A stretch of DNA of 64,000 nucleotides from Jiangella mangrovi (GTDB lineage: Bacteria > Actinomycetota > Actinomycetes > Jiangellales > Jiangellaceae): positions 4,216,001 to 4,280,000 of the forward strand of contig NZ_JACHMM010000001.1 in NCBI RefSeq assembly GCF_014204975.1. Reading direction: 5' to 3'. Below, piece after piece: positions 8,949 to 17,903 of the stretch. The notes below the pieces were generated by a model, which made no database searches, was not told the DNA's origin, and saw only the letters and a list, made by a program, of their open reading frames with translations. Each line of letters opens with the position of its first letter. Position 1 is the stretch's first letter. The position numbers and the translations under genes were made by a program.

Positions 8949-9537
8949 TCTCACGTTCCTCGATGGAGTCGGCATCGGGCAGATAGGGCGCCAGCGGCGG
9001 CAGCTCGTCGATCGAGGCCATGCCGAGGCGCTCCAGGAAGTATGACGTGGTCCGGTACAGGTTCGCGCCGGACTCGGGGTCGGCGCCGGCCTCCTCGACC
9101 AGTCCGCGGGCGGTCAGGGTGCGCATGACGCCGTCGCAGTTGACCCCGCGGACGGCCGACACCCGGGCCCGGCTGACGGGCTGGCGGTAGGCGACGACGG
9201 CGAGCGTCTCGAGGGCGGCCTGGGTCAGCTTGGCGTGCTGGCCGTCGAGGACGAACCGTTCGACGACGGCGGCGCAGGAGGCGTGCGTGTAGAACCGCCA
9301 GCCGCCGCCGATCTCGCGCAGCTCGAAGCCGCGGCCGGGCCGGGCGTACTCGTCGCGCAGGATCTCGAGCACGTCGGTGATCTCGCCGCGCGGGCGCTCG
9401 AGCACCTGCGCCAGCGTGACGACGTCGATCGGCTCGTCGACCACCAGCAGGATCGCCTCGACCGAGGCTCGCAGGCCCGGCTCGCCGTCAGTCAGCGTCG
9501 GCTCGTGCACCGCTGCCGCCCTCCTCGTCGAACTCAC
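8941..9537 (-). CDS. scpB: segregation and condensation protein B
   Basis: A 198-residue kleisin-associated winged-helix protein that, with ScpA and SMC, compacts and segregates the chromosome. Recognisable segments are ASVEAILLVVDEPI near the N-terminus, LTQAALETLAVVAYRQPVSR in the middle and RTTSYFLERLGMASIDELPP near the C-terminus. The GTG at 9537 overlaps scpA by 50 bases; a second GTG at 9510 (VHEPTLTD) would reduce this to 23 bases and leaves the conserved domain intact, so the true start is uncertain by nine residues. Confidence 0.94.
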   Translation of the reverse strand: MSSTRRAAAVHEPTLTDGEPGLRASVEAILLVVDEPIDVVTLAQVLERPRGEITDVLEILRDEYARPGRGFELREIGGGWRFYTHASCAAVVERFVLDGQHAKLTQAALETLAVVAYRQPVSRARVSAVRGVNCDGVMRTLTARGLVEEAGADPESGANLYRTTSYFLERLGMASIDELPPLAPYLPDADSIEERENV

Positions 9538-10333
9538 CGCTCACCGCGACGTCCTCGTCGTCGTCGCCGGTCCACCGCACGGTCAGCTCGCCCAGCGCGA
9601 CGACCTGCTCGAACGCGACCACCTTCTCGCGGTACAGCTCCAGCAGCGACAGGAACCGGGCGACCACGTGCAGCGTCGTCGGGCAGTCGGCGGCCAGCGT
9701 GCGGAACGTCAGCACCCGTGAGCGGCGCAGCCGGTCGACGACGACGATCGCCTCCTCGCGGACGCTGACCCGCGGCTGGTGCAGGTGGGTCAGCCCGACC
9801 ACGGGCGGCGGCTTGGGCGTCAGGACCTTCGCCGCGAGCATGGCCAGCTCCTCGGGCCCGAGCCCGACGACCACCTCGGGCAGCAGGGCGGCGAAGCGCT
9901 CCTCGAGGCCGACGGCGCGCGGGAAGCGCAGCGACTCGTCGGCGAGGCGCTGCGCCAGCACGGAGGCGACCTCCTTGTACGCCTTGTACTGCAGCAGCCG
10001 GGCGAACAGCAGGTCGCGGGCCTCGAGCAGAGCGAGGTCGTCCTCGTCCTCGACCTCGCCGCTGGGCAGCAGCCGGGCCGCCTTGAGGTCGAGCAGCGTA
10101 GCGGCGACGACGAGGAACTCGCTGGTCTCGTCGAGGTCCCAGTCCGACGCCTTGATGTAGGCGATGAACTCGTCGGTGACCTGCGACAGCGCGACCTCGG
10201 TGACGTCGAGCTTGTGCTTGGAGATGAGCGTGAGCAGGAGGTCGAACGGCCCCTCGAAGTTCTCGAGGTGCACCTCGAACTTCGAGCTCTCGTCCAGCTC
10301 CGGCTCGATCAGCAGGGTGGCGGTGTCCGTCAC
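9488..10333 (-). CDS. scpA: segregation and condensation protein A
   Basis: A 281-residue kleisin that bridges the SMC heads and recruits ScpB. The diagnostic N-terminal segment FEVHLENFEGPFDLLLTLI and the following LDLKAARLLPS are present, and the C-terminal winged helix includes LHVVARFLSLLELYREKVV. The GTG start overlaps the stop of the parA-like gene in GTGA. A short acidic tail follows the conserved region. Confidence 0.95.
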   Translation of the reverse strand: MTDTATLLIEPELDESSKFEVHLENFEGPFDLLLTLISKHKLDVTEVALSQVTDEFIAYIKASDWDLDETSEFLVVAATLLDLKAARLLPSGEVEDEDDLALLEARDLLFARLLQYKAYKEVASVLAQRLADESLRFPRAVGLEERFAALLPEVVVGLGPEELAMLAAKVLTPKPPPVVGLTHLHQPRVSVREEAIVVVDRLRRSRVLTFRTLAADCPTTLHVVARFLSLLELYREKVVAFEQVVALGELTVRWTGDDDEDVAVSGEFDEEGGSGARADAD

Positions 10334-11235
10334 TGGCGGGCGGGCTCCCAGCGCGCCAGCACCTCGCGGGCCAGCTGACGGTAGGCCGACGCCCCGCGCG
10401 ACGACGGCGCGAAGCTGGTGATGGGCAGCCCGACGACCGTGGTCTCGGGGAACCGGACCGTGCGGCCGATGACCGTGTGGAACACCTTGTCGCCGAACGC
10501 CTCGACCAGCCGCGACAGCACCTCGCGGCCGTGCACCGTGCGGGAGTCGTACCTGGTGGCCAGCAGGCCCTCGATCTCGAGGTCGGGGTTGAGCCTGTCG
10601 CGGACCTTCTCGATGGTCTCCTGCAGCAGCGCGACGCCGCGCAGCGCGAAGTACTCGCACTCGAGCGGGATGATGACGCCGTCGGCCGCGGTGAGCGCGT
10701 TGACCGTCAGCAGGCCGAGCGACGGCTGGCAGTCGATGAGCATGAGGTCGTAGTCGGCCAGCAGCGGCTTCAGGATGCGCCCCAGCGCCTGCTCGCGGCC
10801 CACCTCGGTGACCAGCTGGATCTCGGCCGCGGAGAGGTCGATGTTGGCCGGCAGCAGGTCCATGTTCTCGATGGGCGTCTTCTGCACGATGTCGCCGGCC
10901 CGCAGTGACGGGTCCATCAGGACGTTGTAGATCGACAGCTCGAGGTCGTGCGCGTCGAGCCCGAGGCCCACCGACAGCGCGCCCTGAGGGTCGAAGTCGA
11001 CCAGCAGGACCCGGCGGCCGTAGTCGGCCAGCGCCGCACCGAGGTTGATCGTCGTGGTGGTCTTGCCGACGCCGCCCTTCTGGTTGCACATGGCGACGAT
11101 GCGCGCCGGGCCGTGGTGGTCCAGCCGCTTGGGCTTCGGGAAGTCGACCGGAGGACGGCGCGTGGGTCCGAGATCGAGCTCAGGCTCGGTGTCGAACGGC
11201 AGCACGCCCGCGGCGTCCGGCTTCGAGGGTGCCAC
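10330..11235 (-). CDS. ParA/Soj-family chromosome-partitioning ATPase
   Basis: A 301-residue ParA-type ATPase. The deviant Walker A motif KGGVGKTT follows an N-terminal extension of about 55 residues rich in Pro and charged residues, and LVDFDPQG and LIDCQPSL are further conserved motifs. This is the extra ParA located with scpAB in actinobacteria rather than the oriC-linked parA of the parAB pair, and no parB gene is present in the window. The GTG start at 11235 has a good GAGGAG ribosome binding site 11 bases upstream. Cooperation with ScpAB in chromosome organisation is inferred from gene order. Confidence 0.9.
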   Translation of the reverse strand: MAPSKPDAAGVLPFDTEPELDLGPTRRPPVDFPKPKRLDHHGPARIVAMCNQKGGVGKTTTTINLGAALADYGRRVLLVDFDPQGALSVGLGLDAHDLELSIYNVLMDPSLRAGDIVQKTPIENMDLLPANIDLSAAEIQLVTEVGREQALGRILKPLLADYDLMLIDCQPSLGLLTVNALTAADGVIIPLECEYFALRGVALLQETIEKVRDRLNPDLEIEGLLATRYDSRTVHGREVLSRLVEAFGDKVFHTVIGRTVRFPETTVVGLPITSFAPSSRGASAYRQLAREVLARWEPARQ

Positions 11236-11272
11236 GTCGTTCAGAGCTCCTCGATGGTCGTTTGAGCGTCTT

Positions 11273-12256
11273 CTACGCTTCGTCCTGGGCCGGAAGCCTA
11301 CCTCGCGAGGGCGGCGCAGAGCTGCGGGCGCGCGGGTGCGCGGCCACATAGACCTCGCGGAGTTGGTCGACGGTCACCAGCGTGTACACCTGGGTGGTGG
11401 TGACCGAGGCGTGCCCCAGCAGTTCCTGGACCACCCGGACGTCGGCGCCGCCCTCCAGGAGGTGGGTGGCGAACGAGTGCCGCAGCGTGTGCGGGGTGAC
11501 CGCGGTGGACAGCCCGGCCCGCCCGGCCGCCGTCCGCAGCACGGCCCAGGCGCTCTGCCGCGACAGCCGCCCGCCGCGGGCGTTGAGAAAGAGGGCAGGT
11601 GTCCCCTTGCTCGTCCCGGCCACCAGCGTCGGCCTGGCCCGGACCAGGTAGGCGTCGACGGCCTCCCAGGCGTAGCTGCCCAGCGGGACGACGCGGTCCT
11701 TGCCGCCCTTGCCGCGCAGCAGCACCGTCCCCGTCTCGCCGTCCAGGTCGTCGCGGTCGAGGCCGACCGCCTCGGAGATGCGTGCGCCGCACCCGTACAG
11801 CACCTCGAGCAGCGCCCGGTCGCGCAACGCCCGCGGCCCGTCGCCCACCGAGGCGGCGTCGAGCAGCCGCTCGACCTGGGCCAGCGGGATCGCCTTGGGC
11901 AGCCGCCGGGGCGGGGTGGGCGGACGGACGGCGCCCGCGGGGTCGCCGTCGGACAGCCCCTCGCGGTGCAGGAACCGGTGCAGGCCGCGGACGGCGACGA
12001 CGGTGCGCGCCGCCGAGCTGGCGCCCAGCGCGACCCGGCCCTCGTCGCCCTCGCGCAGGCTGCGCAGGAACGCCGTCACGTCCTCCTCCTCGACCTTCTC
12101 CGGGGCGTCGCGGCCGCGCTCGCGCAGGAACTCGGTGTAACGACGCAGGTCGCGGCGGTAGGAGGCGAGGGTGTTGACGGCCAGGCCACGCTCGACGGCG
12201 AGGTGGTCGAGGTAGCCGCGGACGGCCCGTTCGAGCGTGGACTCTGCGGTGTCCAT
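11273..12256 (-). CDS. xerD: tyrosine recombinase XerD
   Basis: A 327-residue tyrosine recombinase that resolves chromosome dimers at dif with XerC. The N-terminal SAM-like DNA-binding domain begins at [19 protein letters not shown]. The catalytic residues are visible: Arg in GARISE, Lys in GKGGKDR, the HTLRH box, the His in LGHASVTTT and the nucleophilic Tyr in TQVYT. Its position ahead of parA-scpAB is a common actinobacterial arrangement, so a housekeeping XerD rather than an integrase is the likely identity. The C-terminal tail after AAHPRARS is a short Pro/Ser-rich extension. Confidence 0.92.
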   Translation of the reverse strand: MDTAESTLERAVRGYLDHLAVERGLAVNTLASYRRDLRRYTEFLRERGRDAPEKVEEEDVTAFLRSLREGDEGRVALGASSAARTVVAVRGLHRFLHREGLSDGDPAGAVRPPTPPRRLPKAIPLAQVERLLDAASVGDGPRALRDRALLEVLYGCGARISEAVGLDRDDLDGETGTVLLRGKGGKDRVVPLGSYAWEAVDAYLVRARPTLVAGTSKGTPALFLNARGGRLSRQSAWAVLRTAAGRAGLSTAVTPHTLRHSFATHLLEGGADVRVVQELLGHASVTTTQVYTLVTVDQLREVYVAAHPRARSSAPPSRGRLPAQDEA

Positions 12257-12275
12257 GGGCGGCGGCTCCTCGACG

Positions 12276-13391
12276 CTAGTGCAGCACCTTCTCCAGCGGG
12301 ACCGACGGCAGTCCGTGCGCCTCGGCGACCGGCTCGTAGACGATAGCGCCGTCGTGCACGTTCACGCCCTTCGCCAGGGCCGCGTCGGACCGCGCGGCGT
12401 CGCGCCACCCCCGGTTCGCCAGCTCGACGGCGTACGGGAGCGTCACGTTGGTGAGCGCGTACGTCGAGGTGTGCGGCACGGCGCCGGGCATGTTGGCGAC
12501 GCAGTAGAAGATCGACTCGTGCACCATGAAGGTCGGGTCGTCGTGCGTGGTGGGCCGTGAGCTCTCGAAGCATCCGCCCTGGTCGATGGCGATGTCGACC
12601 AGCACGCTGCCCGGGCGCATGCGCGACACGAGGTCGTCGGAGACCAGCTTCGGCGCCACCGCCCCCGGCACCAGCACCGCGCCGATGACGAGGTCGGCGT
12701 CGACGACGGCGCTCTCGATCTCGAACAGGTTCGACGCGATGGTCTGCGCCTTGCCGCCGTAGAGCTCCTCGACGTCGCGCAGCCGGGCCACGTTCTTGTC
12801 CAGCACCCACACGTCGGCCTGCATGCCCATGGCGATGACGGCGGCGTTCATACCGGCCATGCCGGCGCCGATGACGACGACCTTCGCCGACTTCACGCCC
12901 GGCACGCCGCCGAGCAGGATGCCGCGGCCGCCCTGCGCCCGCTCGAGCACGTGCGCGCCGACCTGCGTGGCCATGCGGCCCGCGACCTCGCTCATGGGCG
13001 CCAGCAGCGGCAGGTGCCCGCCGGCGGTCTCGACCGTCTCGTAGGCGATCGCGGTGGTGCCGGAGTCGAGGAGGGCCTGCGTGCACTCGCGCGACGCCGC
13101 GAGGTGCAGGTACGTGAAGAGGACCTGGTCGCGGCGCATGCGGTGGTACTCCTCCGCCACCGGCTCCTTGACCTTGAGCACGAGGTCCGCGGCGCCCCAG
13201 ACGGCGTCGGCGTCGGGCGCGATGCGCGCACCGGCCCGGACGTACTCCTCGTCGCGCACCGACGAGCCCTCGCCGGCGCCGGACTGCACCAGGACGTCGT
13301 GGCCGTTGCGCACGAACTCGTGCACACCGGCCGGCGTGATGGCCACGCGGTACTCGTTGTTCTTGACCTCGGTAGGGATGCCGACCAGCAC
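12276..13391 (-). CDS. ald: alanine dehydrogenase
   Basis: Catalyses the reversible NAD-dependent oxidative deamination of L-alanine to pyruvate and ammonia. [16 protein letters not shown] at the N-terminus and the Rossmann glycine motif [11 protein letters not shown] are diagnostic, and YLHLAA and [14 protein letters not shown] are conserved segments. I place the start at the GTG at 13391 ([10 protein letters not shown]) because this gives 371 residues, the length of the mycobacterial enzyme, and leaves a GAAGAGG ribosome binding site about nine bases upstream. A GTG at 13403 would add four residues and sit on top of that site. Confidence 0.95.
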   Translation of the reverse strand: MLVGIPTEVKNNEYRVAITPAGVHEFVRNGHDVLVQSGAGEGSSVRDEEYVRAGARIAPDADAVWGAADLVLKVKEPVAEEYHRMRRDQVLFTYLHLAASRECTQALLDSGTTAIAYETVETAGGHLPLLAPMSEVAGRMATQVGAHVLERAQGGRGILLGGVPGVKSAKVVVIGAGMAGMNAAVIAMGMQADVWVLDKNVARLRDVEELYGGKAQTIASNLFEIESAVVDADLVIGAVLVPGAVAPKLVSDDLVSRMRPGSVLVDIAIDQGGCFESSRPTTHDDPTFMVHESIFYCVANMPGAVPHTSTYALTNVTLPYAVELANRGWRDAARSDAALAKGVNVHDGAIVYEPVAEAHGLPSVPLEKVLH

Positions 13392-13495
13392 GACGCGTTC
13401 CACCTCTTCCGCACTCCCGACGACGCTGTCGGGCCGCCGCCCCGTGTGGACGGCGGGGCGAGTCTAAGTCGACACGCGTCACGCCGTCTCGGTCC

Positions 13496-13505
13496 TGTCA
13501 TGACA
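13496..13505. promoter_or_regulatory. TGTCATGACA palindrome in the divergent ald / membrane-protein promoter region
   Basis: The 146-base gap between the divergent ald gene and the membrane protein gene at 13538 contains a perfect 10-bp palindrome, TGTCATGACA. It lies 32 bases before the downstream ATG and about 105 before ald. A regulator-binding site is possible, but a 10-bp palindrome alone is weak evidence. A GC-rich partial inverted repeat (GCCGCC...GGCGGGGC) lies nearby at about 13435-13460. Confidence 0.3.
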
Positions 13506-13537
13506 AGTGACCAGCCCCACTGCGGTAGACCTCTGCC

Positions 13538-14206
13538 ATGCGCATCTACGCCGACCGCCCGCAGCGGCGGAGACAGCAGATCGTCGCCGACGTGCTCGGG
13601 CCGCTCTGGTGTGTGGGAATGATCGTCGCCGGGCTGGCGATCCGGCACTCCATCCGGTCCCGGACCACGCCCGCGACGTTCGTCGAGTCCACCGCCGGAG
13701 CGCTCGCCGACGCCCTCGCCGACACCGCCGAGTCGATCTCCCGGGTCCCGCTGGTCGGCGACGCGCTGGAGGAGTCGCTGCAGCGCGCCGCCGACGCCGC
13801 GGGCCGGCTGAGCGGCACCGGAGCCGACACGGCGGCGTCCATCGAGCGGGCCGGCGACGTCATCGGGCTGGTCGTCATCGTGGTGGCGCTGGCCGCGGCC
13901 GCCTACGTCTGGCTGCGCCCGCGGGTGCTCTGGTACCGCGCCGCGTCCGACGCCCGGGCCGTCATGGCGTTCCCCGACCGCGACGACCTGCTGTCGGCAC
14001 GGGCGCTGGGGACGGTGCGGCTGCCGCGGATCGGCGGCGGCCTGGTGGCGGGATGGCGGGCGGGTGAGCCGGCCGCCGTCCGGGCGCTGGCCAGGGCGGA
14101 GCTGGACCGGCTGGGGCTGGACTATCCCCCGGACCTGGCGGGCCTCGCGCCCGCGGGCCAGTCGCCGGCCGGCCAGGGCGCGTCGACCGGGCGCAGCGCG
14201 TCGTAG
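13538..14206 (+). CDS. hypothetical two-span membrane protein
   Basis: A 222-residue protein I cannot assign to a family. Two hydrophobic stretches look like membrane spans: about residues 20-38 (VLGPLWCVGMIVAGLAI) and about 108-127 (VIGLVVIVVALAAAAYVWL). The loop between them is Ala-rich and weakly amphipathic, as in a coiled coil (ADALADTAESI, ALEESLQRAADAAGRL), so an extracytoplasmic helical segment is likely. The C-terminal 75 residues are cytoplasmic in this topology and end in a low-complexity tail. The last 85 bases overlap the 3' end of the Nudix gene on the other strand. Confidence 0.65.
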   Translation: MRIYADRPQRRRQQIVADVLGPLWCVGMIVAGLAIRHSIRSRTTPATFVESTAGALADALADTAESISRVPLVGDALEESLQRAADAAGRLSGTGADTAASIERAGDVIGLVVIVVALAAAAYVWLRPRVLWYRAASDARAVMAFPDRDDLLSARALGTVRLPRIGGGLVAGWRAGEPAAVRALARAELDRLGLDYPPDLAGLAPAGQSPAGQGASTGRSAS

Positions 14207-14784
14207 CCGGCGCCGTCGCGAGCGGCCCTCGCGGCCAGCGCGCCGGCGCAGAGGGTGGCGTTCTGCACGTCGCCGGCCAGGACCGCGGCCACGAGGTCGT
14301 CCAGCGGCACCCACTCGACGCCGAGGTCGGCCTCCTCGTGCTCGCCGGCGAAGCGGTCGCCGTCGGGCAGCGTCTCGATGCCGCGGGCCAGGAACACCCG
14401 GATCGCCTCGTCGGTCATGCCCGGCGACGTGAGCAGGTCGGCGAGGACCCGCCACTCGGCGGCCTCGATGTGCCCCTCCTCGTAGAGCTCGCGGGCGGCG
14501 GCCTCGTGCGGCGGCTCACCGGCGACGTCGCGCAGCCCGGCCGGCAGCTCGACGGGGCGCAGCCCGACCGGGTGGCGGTACTGGCGGACGACGAGCACGC
14601 GGTCGTGGTCGTCGACGGCGACGACGGCGACCGCGCCCGGGTGGACGACGACGTCGCGGACGAACTCCGACCCGTCGACCGGCGACCGGACGGTGTCGCT
14701 GCGGACCGAGACGACGCGGCCCTCGAACCGGGTGGCCGACGCCGCGACCGGCCAGCTCAGCGGCTCGTCGCGCGGCCCGGTCAC
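14122..14784 (-). CDS. Nudix hydrolase, ADP-ribose pyrophosphatase-like
   Basis: A 220-residue Nudix hydrolase of the ADP-ribose pyrophosphatase type; VVRQYRHPVG and ELPAGLRDVAGEPP are typical of that group. The catalytic Nudix box reads REL-Y-EE-G-H-I, one residue shorter than the usual REUxEExGU because nothing separates the EE pair from the glycine; the metal-binding glutamates are kept. Substrate is unproven; ADP-ribose is the family expectation. The GTG start overlaps the GNAT gene stop in GTGA. The C-terminal Pro/Ala/Trp-rich tail overlaps the 3' end of the gene at 13538. Confidence 0.85.
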   Translation of the reverse strand: MTGPRDEPLSWPVAASATRFEGRVVSVRSDTVRSPVDGSEFVRDVVVHPGAVAVVAVDDHDRVLVVRQYRHPVGLRPVELPAGLRDVAGEPPHEAAARELYEEGHIEAAEWRVLADLLTSPGMTDEAIRVFLARGIETLPDGDRFAGEHEEADLGVEWVPLDDLVAAVLAGDVQNATLCAGALAARAARDGAGYDALRPVDAPWPAGDWPAGARPARSGG

Positions 14785-15338
14785 GTCGACGGCCCCAGCC
14801 GCAGCGGCGCGGCGAGCGGGTCCAGCGACGCCCAGGCGTACACCAGGATCGGCACGTCCTGGTCGCCGAACCGGTTGGTGCCACGGCCGGCCTCGACACC
14901 GCCCAGCGCCACGTAGAAGCCGCGGGCGGCCTCGTTGGTCTCGATGACCTCGAGGTGCAGCCGGTCGGCGGCGCCGAGGTCCTGGAGCCGGACGGCGGTC
15001 TCGGCGAGCAGCCGCCGGCCGATGCCCTGGCCCTTCAGCTCCGGCCGGACGTGCAGGTTGTCGACGAGGCTGCCGAGGCGCGGGTCGTGGTCGACGAACG
15101 TGTGCGCGAACCCGGCCAGGGCGCCCGAGGCACCGCGGGCGACCACCGTCAGCGTGCCGGTGCGGTCGCCGAACCGCGTGGTCCAGCCCGTGAGGTGCTC
15201 GGCCGCGAGGTCGTCGTCGAGGAACGCGTCCGGCACGTGCCCGCGGTAGGCCGACAGCCAGCTCTCGGTGTGCACGCCCGCGATCGCTGTGGCGTCGTCG
15301 TCGGCCGCGAGGTCGTAGAGGTAGCTCACGAGGGTCAT
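14781..15338 (-). CDS. GNAT-family N-acetyltransferase
   Basis: A 185-residue acetyltransferase with the acetyl-CoA-binding motif A signature LHVRPELKGQGIGRRLL, where QGIGRR corresponds to the Q/RxxGxG/A loop. The preceding strand (GFAHTFVDHDP) and the following LHLEVIETNEAARGFYVALG complete the fold. The acceptor substrate cannot be read from the sequence. The ATG start is separated from the rsmB stop by a single base, so it is probably co-transcribed with fmt-rsmB and the Nudix gene. Confidence 0.85.
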   Translation of the reverse strand: MTLVSYLYDLAADDDATAIAGVHTESWLSAYRGHVPDAFLDDDLAAEHLTGWTTRFGDRTGTLTVVARGASGALAGFAHTFVDHDPRLGSLVDNLHVRPELKGQGIGRRLLAETAVRLQDLGAADRLHLEVIETNEAARGFYVALGGVEAGRGTNRFGDQDVPILVYAWASLDPLAAPLRLGPST

Positions 15339-15339
15339 C

Positions 15340-16707
15340 TCACTCCGTCCGCCGCAGCAGCGCCAGGTACATCGCGTCGGTGCCGTGCCGGTGCGGCCAG
15401 AGCTGCACGTCCGGGCCGTCGCCCAGATCGGGCACGCCGGGCAGGTACGGACGGGCGTCGACCCGCTCGGCGTCGTCGCGACCGCGCAGGACGTCGTCGA
15501 CGACGGTGACCGTCTCGGCCAGGTGCGGCGAGCAGGTGACGTAGGCGACCAGCCCGCCGGGGCGGACCGACCACAGCGCCGAGCGGAGCAGGTCGGCCTG
15601 CAGCCTGCGCAGCCCCGCCACGTCGGCCGGGCGGCGCCGCCAGCGCGCCTCGGGCCGGCGCCGCAGCGCGCCGAGCCCGGTGCACGGGGCGTCCAGGAGG
15701 ACCCGGTCGAAGTCGGCCTCGGGCCACTCCGGCTTCGTCGCGTCGCCGACCAGGATCTCGTGCTCGCCGGGGTCGCCGGCCAGCGCCTGCGCGACCAGCC
15801 GGGCGCGGTGCTCGTGCTGCTCGACGGCGAGCAGCCGGCCGCCGCGCTGGGTGAGCAGGCCGGCCAGCAGCGCCGCCTTGCCGCCCGGGCCTGCGCAGAG
15901 GTCGAGCCAGCGCTCGTCCGGCGGCTCGACCGGGGCCGTGGCGAGGGCCAGCGCGACGAGCTGGCTGCCCTCGTCCTGCACGCCGGCCCGGCCGTCGCGG
16001 ACCGCGGCCAGCCGCGCGGGCGACCCGGACTCGAGCACGGCACCGAACGGCGACCAGCGGGTGGCCCGGGCCCCGGCCTGGGCCAGCTCCTCGACGGTGG
16101 CGCGGCCGGGCCGGGCGGCGAGGGTGACCTCGGCCGGCTCGTTGTCCGCCCGCAGCGTCGCCTCCAGCTCCGCGTCGTCGCCCTTCAGCGCGTCGCGGAA
16201 GGCCCGGACGATCCAGGCCGGGTGCGCGTGCCGGAACGCCAGGTGGCCGACCAGGTCCTCCTCGCGCGACGGGGCCAGCTCGGCCGCCCAGCCGTCGAGG
16301 TCGCGCTCGCCGATCCGCCGCAGGACCGCGTTGGCCAGCCGCGCCGCGCCCTCGTTGACGTGCCGGCGGACCAGATCGACGCTCGTCGACACCGCGGCGT
16401 GCGCGGGGACCCGCGTCGCCAGCAGCTGGTGGGCGCCCAGCCGGAGCGCGTCGAGCAGCGGCGGGTCCAGGTCGTCGAGCGACCGCGTCACGCAGGCCTC
16501 GATGACGGCGTCGTACGTGCCCTGCCCGCGCAGCGTCCCGTACCCGAGCTCGGTCGCCAGGCCGGCGTCGCGGCCGCGCAGCTCGTGGCGGCGCAGCGCC
16601 GCGGGCATGGCCAGGTTGGCGTAGGCGTCGTCGGCGCCGACTGCGCGCAGGACCTCGTAGGCGGCCTCGCGGGCGGGGTCGCCCGCCCGGCTCTTCTCCT
16701 GCCTCAC
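15340..16707 (-). CDS. rsmB: 16S rRNA m5C967 methyltransferase RsmB
   Basis: A 455-residue RNA m5C methyltransferase. An N-terminal NusB-like domain (about residues 10-150, [20 protein letters not shown] onward) is followed by the SAM-dependent domain with [25 protein letters not shown] and VTCSPH; the last two carry the paired cysteines used for release and catalysis in this family. The GTG start overlaps the fmt stop in GTGA; fmt-rsmB is a conserved pair across bacteria. Confidence 0.94.
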   Translation of the reverse strand: MRQEKSRAGDPAREAAYEVLRAVGADDAYANLAMPAALRRHELRGRDAGLATELGYGTLRGQGTYDAVIEACVTRSLDDLDPPLLDALRLGAHQLLATRVPAHAAVSTSVDLVRRHVNEGAARLANAVLRRIGERDLDGWAAELAPSREEDLVGHLAFRHAHPAWIVRAFRDALKGDDAELEATLRADNEPAEVTLAARPGRATVEELAQAGARATRWSPFGAVLESGSPARLAAVRDGRAGVQDEGSQLVALALATAPVEPPDERWLDLCAGPGGKAALLAGLLTQRGGRLLAVEQHEHRARLVAQALAGDPGEHEILVGDATKPEWPEADFDRVLLDAPCTGLGALRRRPEARWRRRPADVAGLRRLQADLLRSALWSVRPGGLVAYVTCSPHLAETVTVVDDVLRGRDDAERVDARPYLPGVPDLGDGPDVQLWPHRHGTDAMYLALLRRTE

Positions 16708-17633
16708 GCGCCGAGCCGCTCCCCCGGCTCCAGCCGGAGTCCGCGGGCCCAGTCGGCGGCCGGCATCGCCTTCTTGCCCTGCGGCTGGACCTCGCCGAGG
16801 ACGACGGCGTGGCTGCCGGTGCCGACCCGCACGCCGGACTTCTCGACGACGATCTCGCCGGGGGCCAGGCCGTCGCGGCCGCGTTCGAGGGCGACGGGGC
16901 GCAGCTTCAGCCGCTCGCCGCGGAAGGTCGTCCAGGCGCCGGGCGCGGGCGTGCAGCCGCGCACGACCCGGTCGACCCGCATGGCCGGCGCCGTCCAGTC
17001 GACGTGCGCGTCGTCGACGGTGAGCTTCGGCGCCAGCGACACCCCGTCGGCCGGCTGCGGCTGCGGGCTGAGCGCCCCGTCCTCGATGCCGTCGAGCGTG
17101 CGGACCAGCAGCTCCGCGCCCGACAGCGACAGCCGGTGCAGCAGGTCGCCGCTGGTGTCGGTGGGGTGGACGGCCTCGGTGACGGTGCCGTAGACCGGAC
17201 CGGTGTCGAGACCCTCCTCGAGTTGGAACGTGCAGGCGCCGGTGATGTCGTCGCCGGCCAGCACCGCGTGCTGCACCGGCGCCGCGCCCCGCCAGGCCGG
17301 CAGCAGCGAGAAGTGCAGGTTCACCCACCCGTGCTTCGGCACGTCGAGCGCCGTCTTCGGGATCAGCCCCCCGTAGGCGACGATCGGCGCGCAGTCCGGC
17401 GCCAGCTCGCCCAGCCGCTCGAGGAACTCGGGGTCGCGCGGCTTCAGCGGCCGCAGGATCTCGATGCCCGCCTCGGCCGCGACCTCCGCCACCGGCGACG
17501 GCGTCAGCCTGCGCCCCCGCCCGGCGGGGGCGTCGGGCCGCGTCAGGACGGCGATCACCTCGTGCCGCGACCCGAGCACCGCCCGCAGCGACGGGACGGC
17601 GACCTCAGGGGTTCCGGCGAACAGCACACGCAT
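16704..17633 (-). CDS. fmt: methionyl-tRNA formyltransferase
   Basis: A 309-residue enzyme formylating the initiator Met-tRNA with 10-formyl-tetrahydrofolate. The N-terminal catalytic domain starts [16 protein letters not shown] and carries the folate/catalytic signature [27 protein letters not shown] is another conserved segment. The C-terminal OB-like domain binds tRNA. The upstream peptide deformylase and PriA genes that often precede fmt are not present; instead a repeat-rich gap follows. Confidence 0.95.
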   Translation of the reverse strand: MRVLFAGTPEVAVPSLRAVLGSRHEVIAVLTRPDAPAGRGRRLTPSPVAEVAAEAGIEILRPLKPRDPEFLERLGELAPDCAPIVAYGGLIPKTALDVPKHGWVNLHFSLLPAWRGAAPVQHAVLAGDDITGACTFQLEEGLDTGPVYGTVTEAVHPTDTSGDLLHRLSLSGAELLVRTLDGIEDGALSPQPQPADGVSLAPKLTVDDAHVDWTAPAMRVDRVVRGCTPAPGAWTTFRGERLKLRPVALERGRDGLAPGEIVVEKSGVRVGTGSHAVVLGEVQPQGKKAMPAADWARGLRLEPGERLGA

Positions 17634-17716
17634 GAGCGCCGAGCCTACCGGCCCCGCCCGCCCCCGCTGCGCACCCGGCGCCCTCGGCCCACTCGGCCCA
17701 CGAACGCCGCCACTAT

Positions 17717-17860
17717 GTCACCTGATCATCTTCGGCGGACCGATCAGCTGACCGGGTCGACGCGAGCACGCACCGTCCGTCACCTGATCATCTCCAGCAT
17801 GTGGACTGAAACGATCAGGTGACCCAACCGCCACCGAGCCGGCGTGTACGTCACCTGATC
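17717..17860. repeat. five alternating copies of GTCACCTGATC between fmt and the ring-opening amidohydrolase
   Basis: The 270-base gene-free gap at 17634-17903 contains an 11-base motif five times in strictly alternating orientation: plus at 17717 and 17779 (both extended to GTCACCTGATCATC) and at 17850, minus at 17742-17752 (one mismatch, GATCAGCTGAC) and 17813-17823 (GATCAGGTGAC). Successive starts are 25, 37, 34 and 37 bases apart, so neighbouring copies could pair into hairpins or form an operator array. The 13-base core TCACCTGATCATC occurs again at 43114. No ORF of quality is present. Function unknown. Confidence 0.75.
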
Positions 17861-17903
17861 GCGACGGACGCCCGACGTCCGACGCCCGGCGCGCCGCGGC
17901 CGG

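Noticed and set aside
11273-12256. Tyrosine recombinase as a sign of an integrated element
   Set aside because: Gene order xerD-parA-scpAB and the absence of attachment-site repeats or phage genes point to the housekeeping XerD.
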